A stretch of DNA of 64,000 bases from Faecalicatena contorta (GTDB lineage Bacteria; Bacillota; Clostridia; Lachnospirales; Lachnospiraceae): assembly GCF_021531895.1 (NCBI RefSeq), contig NZ_JAFBIX010000008.1, positions 1-64,000 of the forward strand, in the 5' to 3' direction. Below are positions 26,187 to 34,875 of the stretch, one piece after another. A program made the translations under genes and the position numbers. Each line of letters starts with the position of its first letter. Position 1 is the first letter of the stretch. Below the pieces are notes generated by a model, which did no database searches, was not told the origin of the DNA, and worked only from the letters and a program-made list of their open reading frames with translations.

Positions 26187-26257
26187 GCAGATATGGTTCA
26201 TCGGTAGAACGCTAGCTTCCCAAGCTGGAAAGGCGGGTTCGACTCCCGTTATCTGCT
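26187..26257 (+). tRNA. tRNA-Gly (anticodon CCC)
   Basis: A 71-nt cloverleaf: acceptor GCAGATA/TATCTGC, D arm GTTC/GAAC, anticodon stem around TTCCCAA with anticodon CCC, and a T arm with TTCGACT. The 3' CCA is not encoded. It decodes GGG. Confidence 0.95.
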
Positions 26258-26407
26258 TTAAATTATTTGTCTGCTTTTATGTATATACCATTCGATTCTA
26301 TTTAAAATTCTATTTTCTTAAAAATCCCAATTTAAAATAATATATTTGCCCAGGGAGCCGTTGAGGTGCTATGTCAGCCGCCGAACACAAGAAAGGAGGT
26401 TGATGCT

Positions 26408-26497
26408 ATGGTTACATACAATGATTTATTTACATTTGTAATTATGCTTTGTACCGTTATGACTCTTGTCATAACTATTTTCAGGCGAAAAAAATAG
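26408..26497 (+). CDS. Type I toxin, putative holin-like small membrane peptide
   Basis: A 29-residue peptide with ATG after AAAGGAGG: one transmembrane helix (DLFTFVIMLCTVMTLVITIF) and a basic C-terminus FRRKK. The size, helix and charged tail match the 'putative holin-like toxin' type I family of Firmicutes. An antisense RNA unit with a perfect promoter and terminator overlaps its 3' end. The 5' leader (26355-26363) can pair with the 3' UTR (26570-26578). Expected action is membrane depolarisation when not repressed. Confidence 0.8.
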   Translation: MVTYNDLFTFVIMLCTVMTLVITIFRRKK

Positions 26498-26585
26498 CGC
26501 CCCTGTCCTGGTAAGATAAGGCGCTATTCTAAATAACACTTATTTTCCGGCGGTCATTCTTCATCTGACCAACGGCTCTCTCATT
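26486..26585 (-). ncRNA. Antisense antitoxin RNA of the type I module
   Basis: A minus-strand unit of about 100 nt starting near 26585 and ending at a hairpin AATAGCGCC/GGCGCTATT (26520-26528 with 26493-26501) followed by seven T. It overlaps the last codons and 3' UTR of the toxin message, the usual geometry of txpA/ratA-type pairs. The transcript limits are inferred from promoter and terminator. Confidence 0.75.
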
Positions 26586-26591
26586 AAATAT

Positions 26592-26620
26592 ATTATATGC
26601 ATTTTCCAAAAACGTGTCAA
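26592..26620 (-). promoter_or_regulatory. Promoter of the antitoxin RNA
   Basis: Consensus TTGACA (26615-26620) and TATAAT (26592-26597) on the minus strand, 17 nt apart: one of the best sigma-A promoters in the window, as expected for an abundant antitoxin RNA. Confidence 0.85.
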
Positions 26621-26654
26621 CACTTTCTAAATCTATCTCTCCACTCTCTCCATT

Positions 26655-27587
26655 CTATAATATAAAGGCAAACAGGATTGCGCTTACAAGCGGAATAGTA
26701 ACCACTGATGCAAGGGTACTGGTGAAGACACAGGCGGATGCCAATGCCTGATCGCCATGGTATTTTGCGGCAAACATGGTCGTACTGGCCGCTGCCGGCA
26801 TAGCAACAATAATTGCCACAATCCCAATCATAAGTTGATTGGAAATAAACAGCCTCATAATCAGCGCGATGAATATCGGTGCTGCCATCATCCGCAAAAC
26901 TACTGCCAGATACACCCGCCACATCCGGGTCATGTAGCGCCCAGATGTGAATACCAGCGCACAGCCAATGGAAACCATACTTAGAGGACTTGTTACCTGA
27001 TCTACAAATCCCAGAAAATCTTTTAAAAAATCCGGAATCTGGATATTTACCATATAAAAGACACAGGCGGCAACGGAACTGATTACCATTGGCGTCAGGA
27101 ACACTTTTACATCCAGCGGATGATTTTCATCTTTTTTTACGAATAATGTGACACCATATGTATAGGAAAGTGTTGTAAATACCATATTGACCACAGCCGC
27201 ATAAAAGATCGCATTTTCATCAAATATAATCCGAATGACCGGATAACCGATAAAAGCAGAATTACTGAACAATATCATGAATTCACAGATTCCTTTCTGG
27301 ATATCAGGAATCTGGAACAGGCAGGTCAGAATTTTCGACAGAATAATCATTATCAACGCAGCAAAACCTGCCATGATAAGGAGGAGGACAACCTGCCCAT
27401 TACTCAAGACCCTACTGCTCTTAAAAACGGAATACAAGATTGAACATGGCATCGTCAGATTCAATACGATTTTCGAAAGAAGTCCATTGGAATCTTCATT
27501 CATGCATCCTGTCTTTGCACCGATGAAACCAAGTCCTACCGTTAAAAACAGGATTGCCATTTGAGAGATAATCGGTATCATATTCAT
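26655..27587 (-). CDS. AEC-family (auxin efflux carrier-like) transporter
   Basis: A 310-residue membrane protein with about ten helices and the AEC features: N-terminal LGFIGAKTGCMNEDSNGLLSKIVLNLTMPC (in part), a central ANSAFIGYP-like stretch (SNSAFIGYPVI) and a C-terminal MPAAASTTMFA. Family members carry small organic acids such as malate or 2-hydroxyacids. It is the last gene of the IclR-linked catabolic operon and follows a D-2-hydroxyacid dehydrogenase, supporting a hydroxyacid substrate. Confidence 0.85.
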   Translation of the reverse strand: MNMIPIISQMAILFLTVGLGFIGAKTGCMNEDSNGLLSKIVLNLTMPCSILYSVFKSSRVLSNGQVVLLLIMAGFAALIMIILSKILTCLFQIPDIQKGICEFMILFSNSAFIGYPVIRIIFDENAIFYAAVVNMVFTTLSYTYGVTLFVKKDENHPLDVKVFLTPMVISSVAACVFYMVNIQIPDFLKDFLGFVDQVTSPLSMVSIGCALVFTSGRYMTRMWRVYLAVVLRMMAAPIFIALIMRLFISNQLMIGIVAIIVAMPAAASTTMFAAKYHGDQALASACVFTSTLASVVTIPLVSAILFAFIL

Positions 27588-27598
27588 AACAATATACC

Positions 27599-28576
27599 TT
27601 ATCCCTTCCGATATCCCACATCAATATCCACGATATTTTCATAATCTTTCCCCTGCATGTACTTCTCATAATTCTGAACAACAAAATCCAGGATTCTACA
27701 GATACTTGGGCTGTCTTGCTCATGTACATTGCCGGATACATGCGGCGTAATCATGACCCTCGGCTGCTTCCACAGCGAATGATATTGCGGCAACGGTTCC
27801 GGATCTGTGACATCCAACCCAACTCCCCACAGCATTCCTTCTTTCAGCACTTCCAGAAGATCTTCCGTAACAATCAGATTGCCGCGCCCTACATTGATTA
27901 AGATCGCATCCTTTTTCATCAGATGGAGTCGCCTTTTATCCAACAGATGTCGTGTCTCCAAAGTATCCGGAAGACTGCAGGAAACAACATCAGCCAGCGG
28001 AAGACATTGATCTAGATCATTCAGCGTAATCATCTCATCAAAATAATCGGGATACTCCCGCTCTCTTCTGCGGATGCCTATGATTTTCTTGACAAAAGGA
28101 CGCAAACGTTTAGCAAGCTCGCATCCAATATCTCCCGCACCAAGAATCAAAACGGTACTTCCTTCCAGTGTCTTATCAAAACCAGCCATTTTCCACAACC
28201 CCCTGGACTGGTGGTTCTGATATTGAGGCAGCCTTTTACACAATGCCAGAATCATCGCCATCTCATGCTCTGCAATAGCAGGCCCATAAGCGCCCGTCAT
28301 ATTGCATAGCACGGCCCCTTGCCGGAACACTTCACACGTCACATACTGTCGAACCCCAGACCACGTGGTCTGCATCCATCTAAGGTTCTGACAAGCATTC
28401 AAGTCTTCCGGCTCAGGGTCACCGAGCAATACATCCGCACACTGCAGAGCAGAAATATATTCATCGCGCGTCCAGGAGGAATCACAAAAGACTACATCGC
28501 TTTTTCCCTGCGATGCTGCCATAATTCTCTTTCGATACTCTTCATCAAGCGGCAAAAGGACTAATGTATTCTGCAT
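27599..28576 (-). CDS. D-2-hydroxyacid dehydrogenase, NAD-dependent
   Basis: About 325 residues. The NAD-binding motif GAGDIGCELAKRL lies near residue 140. The catalytic triad of the family is visible as Arg in SCSLPDTLETRHL/NVGRGNL, Glu in DVTDPEPLP and His in TPHVSGN. The ATG at 28576 (MQNTLVLLPL) is preferred over 28600 because AAGGAGG is 8 nt before it. It reduces a 2-ketoacid or oxidises a D-2-hydroxyacid; the exact substrate is unknown. Next gene upstream is the IS-interrupted DUF1667 gene. Confidence 0.87.
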   Translation of the reverse strand: MQNTLVLLPLDEEYRKRIMAASQGKSDVVFCDSSWTRDEYISALQCADVLLGDPEPEDLNACQNLRWMQTTWSGVRQYVTCEVFRQGAVLCNMTGAYGPAIAEHEMAMILALCKRLPQYQNHQSRGLWKMAGFDKTLEGSTVLILGAGDIGCELAKRLRPFVKKIIGIRRREREYPDYFDEMITLNDLDQCLPLADVVSCSLPDTLETRHLLDKRRLHLMKKDAILINVGRGNLIVTEDLLEVLKEGMLWGVGLDVTDPEPLPQYHSLWKQPRVMITPHVSGNVHEQDSPSICRILDFVVQNYEKYMQGKDYENIVDIDVGYRKG

Positions 28577-28614
28577 CTTTTTTCCTCCTTTTCGTTTCAT
28601 ATTATGAGGCCAGA

Positions 28615-28881
28615 TTATTTTGAAACAGCATCCATATTCTTGGTAACAATCACATCACTGTCGAGTCCACAGACATTGGAGATAACGACCTGATTGATCC
28701 GTACCGGTGCTGTCAAACGTACTTTTTGGATTTCCTTCATAACATTAAAAATCTCTTTTTTCGGTATTGCTTTCGTCAGGCGCACACTGCACAGCGGCAG
28801 CTCAGCCCCTGAAATAGAAACAGTTGTGGCGATTGTTCTTCTCGGATCTTTCAATTCCTGATTAACGTACTCTTCTCCTCG
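28615..28881 (-). pseudogene. DUF1667 gene, C-terminal part, separated from its start by an IS element
   Basis: Codons from RGEEYVNQEL onward (88 residues to the stop) are in frame with no ATG. They continue exactly from the fragment ending NLCK at 30558: joining the two gives a 124-residue DUF1667 protein with an intact frame. DUF1667 proteins form the third component of FAD oxidoreductase sets like the two encoded upstream. On its own this segment would need a TTG start without a ribosome site, so the gene is probably inactive. Confidence 0.88.
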
Positions 28882-28885
28882 CTGT

Positions 28886-28899
28886 TATGAAGTGACCTC
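28886..28899 (+). repeat. Subterminal inverted repeat, left (transposase 3') end
   Basis: TATGAAGTGACCTC, exactly complementary to the repeat at 30540-30553. Confidence 0.95.
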
Positions 28900-29300
28900 T
28901 TGTCAAGAGTAAATTTTACATTAACAAACTTTTCTCCCGACAATTGTCACATTTGTTGATTGACAGTATCTGGAAAGAGCCAGATTTAACAGTTCCCGGC
29001 ATTTGGCCACTCTGTTATTCGTGGATTGGTTACCTACAGGCTAATGGTCCGCCGTGAGTTCTGCTATCTTTCTACGTGGATCACGATTTCTCGTGCCAAC
29101 AAAGTGAGGCCGCGAATAACTCGAACCTTAAAAGTTATTGGCTCCTCCCAGATACCGTCAATAGGTTTACTAGTTACTTTTTTGAGAGCAGAAATCTGCA
29201 GTTTACTGCTTATTTCTGCTTGTTTGCCCATCTCATCATGGGAAGATGGCTGTCAAGAGCTTGCCGCGAAGCGGTGCTCAACACTCTTGACCGGCAGATG
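28900..29300 (-). ncRNA. Probable guide (bridge/seek) RNA region of the IS1111 element
   Basis: Downstream of the transposase lie several strong hairpins: CACGA/TCGTG (about 29088-29101), AGCAGAAA/TTTCTGCT enclosing GCAG/CTGC (about 29186-29219), and GTCAAGAG/CTCTTGAC enclosing CCGC/GCGG (about 29252-29290). IS1111-group elements encode their target-choosing RNA in this 3' position. A CTCCTC at 29142-29147 matches one flank of the target site (CTCCTCG), a short match that may be chance. Exact RNA ends are unknown. Confidence 0.6.
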
Positions 29301-29314
29301 AACATGATGTACCT

Positions 29315-30448
29315 TTATACCGTTTTCACACTGATATTATCCGTCATCATTCCCCATACAAAACATGCCAATTCTCTTGCTATTGCTGCTACAGCTACAT
29401 TTCTTGCTTTGCCATGTCTTATCAATTTATAGTATCGGCTTCTCAATCTCGTATTCGCTTTATCTGCATACGCAATTATTTCCGCCGTATTACCATTCTG
29501 TCTTGCTTTCAATGCTTTTGATTTATGACCTATCGTTCCTTTACAAATTCCACCTGCCGCTTCCACCAATAACTGTCTTAAATGACTGTTACCCGCTTTA
29601 GACAAACTGGTTCTATTTGTCTTTGGTCCGCTAGAATCTTCTCCTGGTGCAAGACCTAAATAAGCTGCATAGATATTTCCCTTTGCAAACCTTGCGAAAT
29701 CCCCGGTTTCCACAATCAGCGATAAAGCTGTATGTGTTTGGATTCCTAAAAAACATCCCAGTTTTTTTACCTTTTCTGCATATTTCTCCTGTGATGCCAA
29801 TTCTTCAATTCGCTGATCAAATCTTTCTATTTTTGCACACTGTTCTTCATAAGAAGTCATATATTCATCTAATACTTCTCGATATAATGCAGAAAGTTCC
29901 AGTTGCTTCAACCACTTCCAATGTGCGATTGTCCACTTGCTCTGGGCGTAATGATGTCCATGTCGTAAGCATAATGCACTAATCTGTTGTTTTATCTTTT
30001 TTAGTGCTGTTTTATGATCATCTCTCATACGAATATATTCTTTCACAGAGTCATCTTCTTCGGTTGGAACATACACCGCATGATATCCTCCGTAAGACAA
30101 ACACTGTGCAATCATCTTCGCATCTCTAGCATCCGTTTTTACACGGGTTCCCTGTGGTGTTAACATAGTGGTTGGCGCTAAAATCACACATTTTACATTT
30201 GCCGCCATTAACTGGTTGTAAAGAGAATATCCCAAACATCCGGCTTCATATCCACATTGAATGTCATACTGATTATCAATACCTAATTTCATTTTCAGGT
30301 TTTCAATAAACATTAAAATGTTTTTATAGTTCGGTGCTACATCAATTGTTGCAAAAATTCTGTCATCCTCACCAATAATTGGCTCCATTGCACATAAAGT
30401 GTAATTTGTACTATGGACATCCATCCCGATTCGTATTATTCTTTTCAT
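29315..30448 (-). CDS. IS110-family transposase
   Basis: A 377-residue DEDD transposase: the N-terminal RuvC-like domain begins RIGMDVHSTNYTLCAME and includes KTDARDAKMIAQ; the C-terminal Transposase_20 domain includes YLGLAPGEDSSGPKTNR and the Ser-containing SKAGNSHLRQLLVEAAG. AAAGGAGG precedes the ATG. The frame is intact, so the element may still be active. Confidence 0.95.
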   Translation of the reverse strand: MKRIIRIGMDVHSTNYTLCAMEPIIGEDDRIFATIDVAPNYKNILMFIENLKMKLGIDNQYDIQCGYEAGCLGYSLYNQLMAANVKCVILAPTTMLTPQGTRVKTDARDAKMIAQCLSYGGYHAVYVPTEEDDSVKEYIRMRDDHKTALKKIKQQISALCLRHGHHYAQSKWTIAHWKWLKQLELSALYREVLDEYMTSYEEQCAKIERFDQRIEELASQEKYAEKVKKLGCFLGIQTHTALSLIVETGDFARFAKGNIYAAYLGLAPGEDSSGPKTNRTSLSKAGNSHLRQLLVEAAGGICKGTIGHKSKALKARQNGNTAEIIAYADKANTRLRSRYYKLIRHGKARNVAVAAIARELACFVWGMMTDNISVKTV

Positions 30449-30539
30449 ATAAGTGGCCTCCTTTGTATGTGGTAATCCCTGTTACCTTTGTTCTTGTTCA
30501 AACTCAAGTATACAGGTAAATCCACGTATCTACAAACGT

Positions 30540-30553
30540 GAGGTCACTTCATA
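30540..30553 (+). repeat. Subterminal inverted repeat, right (transposase 5') end
   Basis: GAGGTCACTTCATA, the inverted partner of 28886-28899; four further bases (TTAT) separate it from the interrupted gene. Confidence 0.95.
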
Positions 30554-30557
30554 TTAT

Positions 30558-30665
30558 CTTACATAGATTACCGGAGACAATGATCTCTTCTCCTTTTTTC
30601 TGAGTCTCAATCACACAGCCATTTGGACATATAATACATGTAAAGGTTCTTTTCTCATCTTTCAT
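30558..30665 (-). pseudogene. DUF1667 gene, N-terminal part
   Basis: ATG at 30665 opens 36 codons ending VSGNLCK, with the family's metal-type motif CIICPNGC and a further Cys in NLCK. The frame then enters the IS and stops within a few codons. The start overlaps the end of the FAD oxidoreductase gene by 11 bp, showing original translational coupling. The rest of the gene is at 28615-28881. Confidence 0.88.
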
Positions 30666-31893
30666 ATACAGACACCTCTATTTTCTCGTCAGCCTTTATT
30701 TTTTCTGCCGGAACTACAAACTGAATCATTTCCGCAGGGTTTGCCTTTGGAAGTTTTACTGTCTTTAATTCCACATCTCCCTGCTTCACTGTCACACAAC
30801 ATTTTTTCAATGGTTTGCGCACACGCATAGACAAGCCAAAGTCTTGCTGTCCACTGACTTTCTGTGGAATCACATGACCAATGGCAGCATCTGGTTCTAC
30901 CGTAATATCGCATTTCGGCAATTCCCCATCTTTCAGATATGCAGCAACACCATCTGCCAGACGTTCTGCTTCCTGAGAAACAAAATCTACCAGATCATGA
31001 ACATGAAGAACATTTCCTGCCGCAAAGATTCCCGGTACACCTGTCTGATAATTTTCATCGACAACTGCACCTTTGGTCCTGTTATCCAGAAGAACTCCGG
31101 CTTCTATAGACAATTCATTTTCCGGGATCAGGCCTACCGACAATACCAGCGTATCACAGGAGACGTCTTTCTCCGTTCCTGGGATTGGGCGCATGTTCTC
31201 ATCCACCTGTACAACGGTCACTCCCTCAATACGTGTATCGCCTTTAATATTGACTACGGAATGACTCAGATATAACGGAATATCATAATCATTCAGGCAC
31301 TGCTCAATATTACGCGGAAGACCGCTTGGATATGGCAGTACTTCAAACACAGCTTTTACGTGCGCTCCTTCGAGAGTCATACGTCTTGCCATGATCATTC
31401 CGATATCACCGGAACCCATAATAATGACCTCTTTACCAACCATTGTGTTAAACAGATTAATGTAACTCTGGGCAACACCTGCATTATAGATCCCAGATGG
31501 ACGTGAGCCTGGAATTGCCAGCGCACCTCTTGTACGTTCCCGACATCCCATCGTTAAGATCACTGCTTTGGCCTGGACTTGAAGCAGACCATCCTGAGTA
31601 GCTGCCGTCACGATCTTATCTCCTGACAGATCTATTACTGTAGCATTGGTAATATAAGGGATCTCCAATTCCTCTACCATATCAATAAAACGCTGTGAAT
31701 ATTCCGGTCCGCTCAATGTCTCACCAAAACGTGTCAGACCAAAGCCATCATGAATACACTGACGCAGAATTCCACCTAATTGCTTTTCTCTTTCAATGAT
31801 CAGGATATCATCAATTCCCTGCTGTTTTAATTTCACCGCTGCTGCAAGTCCTGCAGGACCACCTCCGATAATTACAACATCATGCTTCTTCAT
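30655..31893 (-). CDS. FAD/NAD(P)-dependent oxidoreductase
   Basis: A 412-residue pyridine nucleotide-disulfide oxidoreductase-type protein. FAD-binding GGGPAGLAAAVKLKQ is at the N-terminus, NAD-binding GSGDIGMIMARRM near residue 155, and GIFAAGNVLHVHD near 290. A C-terminal domain of about 80 residues follows. It overlaps the GlpA-like gene upstream by 14 bp and DUF1667 downstream. The trio GlpA-like / FAD oxidoreductase / DUF1667 recurs in Clostridia and Thermotoga, and resembles a respiratory glycerol-3-phosphate or hydroxyacid dehydrogenase. Confidence 0.87.
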   Translation of the reverse strand: MKKHDVVIIGGGPAGLAAAVKLKQQGIDDILIIEREKQLGGILRQCIHDGFGLTRFGETLSGPEYSQRFIDMVEELEIPYITNATVIDLSGDKIVTAATQDGLLQVQAKAVILTMGCRERTRGALAIPGSRPSGIYNAGVAQSYINLFNTMVGKEVIIMGSGDIGMIMARRMTLEGAHVKAVFEVLPYPSGLPRNIEQCLNDYDIPLYLSHSVVNIKGDTRIEGVTVVQVDENMRPIPGTEKDVSCDTLVLSVGLIPENELSIEAGVLLDNRTKGAVVDENYQTGVPGIFAAGNVLHVHDLVDFVSQEAERLADGVAAYLKDGELPKCDITVEPDAAIGHVIPQKVSGQQDFGLSMRVRKPLKKCCVTVKQGDVELKTVKLPKANPAEMIQFVVPAEKIKADEKIEVSVYER

Positions 31894-33346
31894 CTGGTCT
31901 CACCTCCCCTACGAACATATAGGCATTCTTCTTATTTAAAAGTATCTCTGTCTTGTCTTTATTCAATTCCTGCTGAATCTGTGCCGTGATTCTGGTTTCA
32001 CAATATCCGCCCTGACAGCGTCCCATGGTTGCACGAGTACGATACTTAATTCCACTGACTGTGCTGACTCCAAGAATATTATGAATTGCCTGCTTGATCT
32101 CGGCTTTTGTAACGCATTCACACCGACAGAAGATCTCACCATAATCAGGATTCTTTTTAATCAGTTGATCCTGAACCTCTTTACTCTGTTCTGCAAAACG
32201 AACAATTCCTTTTCGAACAGGATTAAAATCAGGATTTGATGTAAGTTTTTCTGAATTCTTAATCTTTTCCACGACACGTCTTGCAAGCGGAAGAGCACTT
32301 GTAAGACCAGGTGACGTAATACCAACAACATTGACGGTACAAGGAACTTCTTCCTTCGTCTGAATCTGGAAATCCAGTTCTTCATCAGAATCCGGATTCT
32401 CAAGTGTCGGGAATACACCTGCATAGTTTCGGATGTAATATTCTTTCCTTACATATGGGAACAATTCCGCGCCCATCTTGCCAAGATGCTGGATCATTCC
32501 CTGTGTTGCATCGTAGTTCACATTTTTTCCAATCGTCTCAATGGTAGGTCCTACCAGAATATTTCCATCAATCGTTGGTGTTACATGAACATCAAATGCA
32601 CCTGCTTCATTCGGTGTCGGATAGATTGGACGGGACAGTTTATCACCAACACGTTTGTCCAGAATAATATATTCTCCTTTTACTCTGCTCGGTTTATAAG
32701 AATCATATCCCAGCATCTCTGCAATCTTATAAGAATAAAGTCCTGCACAGTTTACGATCCAACGCGCCGAAACTGTTTCTTGTGTTGTTGCAATTTCGTA
32801 ACCATCTGCACTCTTTGTGATACCTGTCACCTCATGATCAAAGAAATGTTTTACTCCGTTCATTGCTGCATTTTCTGCTAATGCAATCGTATAGGAGAAC
32901 GGACAGAGAATTCCGGCAGAAGGTACAAAAATAGCAAATTCTCCCTGCGCATTTGGTTCCATCTCTTTCAATTCGGATTCATCCAACATACGAATTCCCG
33001 GAATTCCATTGTCTAATCCACGATCATACAAAGCCATCAGACGCTTCCGTTCCTCTTCTCCAGAACCAACAATGAATTTCCCGCATCGTTTGAACGGTAC
33101 ATCCAACTCTTTTGCTACCTGTTCAAATTCTGCATTTCCTTCCATACAGCATTCCGTACGTAAGGTTCCTCGTTTATGCAGAATTCCTGAATGCAGCAGA
33201 CCAGTATTGTGTCCGCTGACACCGTTGCAAACATCTAATTCTTTCTCCAACACACAAATCTTAAGCTGATATCGTGAAAGTTCTCTGGCAACGGCATTTC
33301 CTACTACTCCACCGCCGATAATGGCGACATCAAATCTTCCATCCAT
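31880..33346 (-). CDS. GlpA-like FAD-dependent oxidoreductase with [2Fe-2S] BFD-like domain
   Basis: A 488-residue enzyme: N-terminal FAD site GGGVVGNAVARELSRY, a DAO-family substrate domain (to about 370), and a C-terminal BFD-like domain with CRCE and CQGGYC supplying four cysteines. It resembles anaerobic glycerol-3-phosphate dehydrogenase and 2-hydroxyacid oxidases; the substrate cannot be fixed. The ATG at 33346 is preferred to a TTG two codons earlier because GAGG is 7 nt before it. It follows the LarA-like remnant immediately. Confidence 0.87.
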   Translation of the reverse strand: MDGRFDVAIIGGGVVGNAVARELSRYQLKICVLEKELDVCNGVSGHNTGLLHSGILHKRGTLRTECCMEGNAEFEQVAKELDVPFKRCGKFIVGSGEEERKRLMALYDRGLDNGIPGIRMLDESELKEMEPNAQGEFAIFVPSAGILCPFSYTIALAENAAMNGVKHFFDHEVTGITKSADGYEIATTQETVSARWIVNCAGLYSYKIAEMLGYDSYKPSRVKGEYIILDKRVGDKLSRPIYPTPNEAGAFDVHVTPTIDGNILVGPTIETIGKNVNYDATQGMIQHLGKMGAELFPYVRKEYYIRNYAGVFPTLENPDSDEELDFQIQTKEEVPCTVNVVGITSPGLTSALPLARRVVEKIKNSEKLTSNPDFNPVRKGIVRFAEQSKEVQDQLIKKNPDYGEIFCRCECVTKAEIKQAIHNILGVSTVSGIKYRTRATMGRCQGGYCETRITAQIQQELNKDKTEILLNKKNAYMFVGEVRPDEEA

Positions 33347-33348
33347 AA

Positions 33349-34003
33349 TCAAACCTCTTTTTCTTCATCCAGATAACCGATCTGTATCGCTCCCATTGGA
33401 TAGATTGCGACAACCGGATCTTTACCTTTGTACTTTTCCATTAGCTGCTCTAAAATTGTGTCCCAGTCTGGATAGACTTCCGGCACTTTTCCTTTATAAA
33501 ACTGGCGGATATCTATCCGAGAGACTCCGTCTGAATAGATCATTGTCTGAATTCCTCTTAACTCTTGCGGAGGAATATTATCATCATGCGGAGAGAACAA
33601 TCTCATTCCCGGGCCAAACAAAGAGTGAAATCCCGGACCTTCGCTGGCTGCTGTCATTGCAACGATCGTTCCATCCTTGCGTACACACGCTTCTTTATGA
33701 TGCCCCAATACTGCAAAACATGTTCCAATCTGTGAATACTCCGTATCTTTCGGGAACGCCGAAAGCACTGAAATATCTGCATCTGGAACCAATTCTGTTT
33801 TCAGTAATTTTGCTGCACTTGCACAGGCTTCTCTGTGTGCTTTGATAAAATGCCCTGCATATGCATCTGCAACTTCCATCTTATTATTCAGGACTACATT
33901 CAGTATGAAATCCAATCCTACTTCTCCAACAATATGTTCCATGTTCTTACGCATTGGATTATCAGGATTACAAGTGCTTGTCTTAAATGACATACTCTTA
34001 CTT
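33349..34003 (-). pseudogene. LarA-like (DUF2088) racemase gene, C-terminal remnant
   Basis: About 205 codons matching the C-terminal half of nickel-dependent lactate racemase-type proteins (NPMRKNMEHIVGEVGLDFIL, SAFPKDTEYSQ, GPGFHSLFGPGMRL). The N-terminal half, including the nickel-cofactor-binding lysine/histidine region, is missing. Upstream, the frame runs into a DapA-like gene, whose own C-terminus is missing. A single deletion joining the two genes near 34000-34030 explains both. Probably inactive. Confidence 0.78.
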
Positions 34004-34606
34004 TTATCTGAAAAGACAAGAGTATACATCATATCCGTAGAAGATAGCGAATCCATCATCGGTCAGATGACGAAGGTTCTGCTGACGGAATACATCTGCC
34101 TGACGCTCTTTTACTGCATCGATGCATCCTTCGTTGTACAGCTTAGCCATGAATTTATCACTCAGTAAGCATGTAGAATAGTATGGGTTGTGATATAACA
34201 TTACAGGAATATTGATTGAATCATGGATTGCTTTGTAGTGAGCAACTAATTCCTTCTCGTTTGGAGCCATATACCAAGGAGTAACAGCCATGATTCCGTC
34301 TGCTCCATCTGATTCTGCTGCCTGAGACATCTTGATAACATCCGTTGTACGGTAAGCACCTGTAGATGCAATTACTTTAATGTTGTTATCATGAGCAGCT
34401 TCTATGTATGCTTTATTAATTGCGATCTGTTCATCTGTTGTCAAAGCAGTGATTTCTCCTGTACTTCCAGATGGAATGATACCAGTTACACCATTATCAG
34501 CCAAGAATTTGGTCAGTTCTTTGATGGCACTGAAATTAATTGATTCATCCTTGTTAAACGGTGTGATGACTGGGATGTAAATTCCATTAAGTTTTTCTTT
34601 CTGCAT
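34004..34606 (-). pseudogene. DapA-family lyase/synthase gene, truncated at the C-terminus
   Basis: The first roughly 190 residues of a DHDPS/N-acetylneuraminate-lyase family protein, with PSGSTGE near residue 46, the YHNPYY tyrosine motif and the Schiff-base lysine in DAVKERQAD. The family is about 290-300 residues; here the frame leaves the family after GFAIFYGYD and stops at 34004. The downstream sequence is the end of a LarA-like gene, so a deletion has fused the two. First gene of the operon opposite the IclR regulator. Confidence 0.8.
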
Positions 34607-34767
34607 GATAATCTCTCCTTTTCTTTTTGATTTTTGTTTTTGGGTTGGATTTTTATTTTCGGAATACTTGTTCCTAGTTCAACTTACCACAACATATCAG
34701 AAAACACAATAAGTTTTTCTTATTTTTGTCGCTATTGCACATTAATAATTATTATATAGATAAATAT

Positions 34768-34796
34768 TTGACATATTTGCACAACATGTATTATAT
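34768..34796 (+). promoter_or_regulatory. Promoter of the IclR regulator gene
   Basis: TTGACA (34768-34773) and TTATAT (34791-34796) are 17 nt apart, in an AT-rich 269-bp divergent region. Two TTGCACA sequences (near 34734 and 34777) flank it and could be operator half-sites; this is only suggestive. Confidence 0.55.
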
Positions 34797-34875
34797 TATA
34801 TATACCGAAATATATATTCCATACTCTTTCATATTGACCTAAACAACACAATACAGTACAGAAGGGAGGTTCTTT

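Larger units (their letters stand above)
28882..30557 (-). mobile_element. IS110-family (IS1111-type) insertion sequence
   Basis: A 1676-bp element inserted in the DUF1667 gene. Removing 28882-30557 restores ...TGTAAG-CGAGGAG... in frame; a shared CT at each edge leaves a 2-bp ambiguity or duplication. It carries one transposase (29315-30448), 14-bp subterminal inverted repeats (28886-28899 and 30540-30553), a few bases beyond each, and about 430 bp of structured non-coding DNA downstream of the transposase. Subterminal repeats and a 3' non-coding region are typical of the IS1111 group. Confidence 0.93.

Noticed and set aside
28615-28854. Intact 79-residue DUF1667-like gene
   Set aside because: The start is an internal TTG, and nine in-frame codons upstream match the family up to the IS junction, so it is a gene fragment.
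29026-29432. Plus-strand ORFs in the IS non-coding region
   Set aside because: They overlap strong RNA hairpins and the transposase 3' end and show no start signals.
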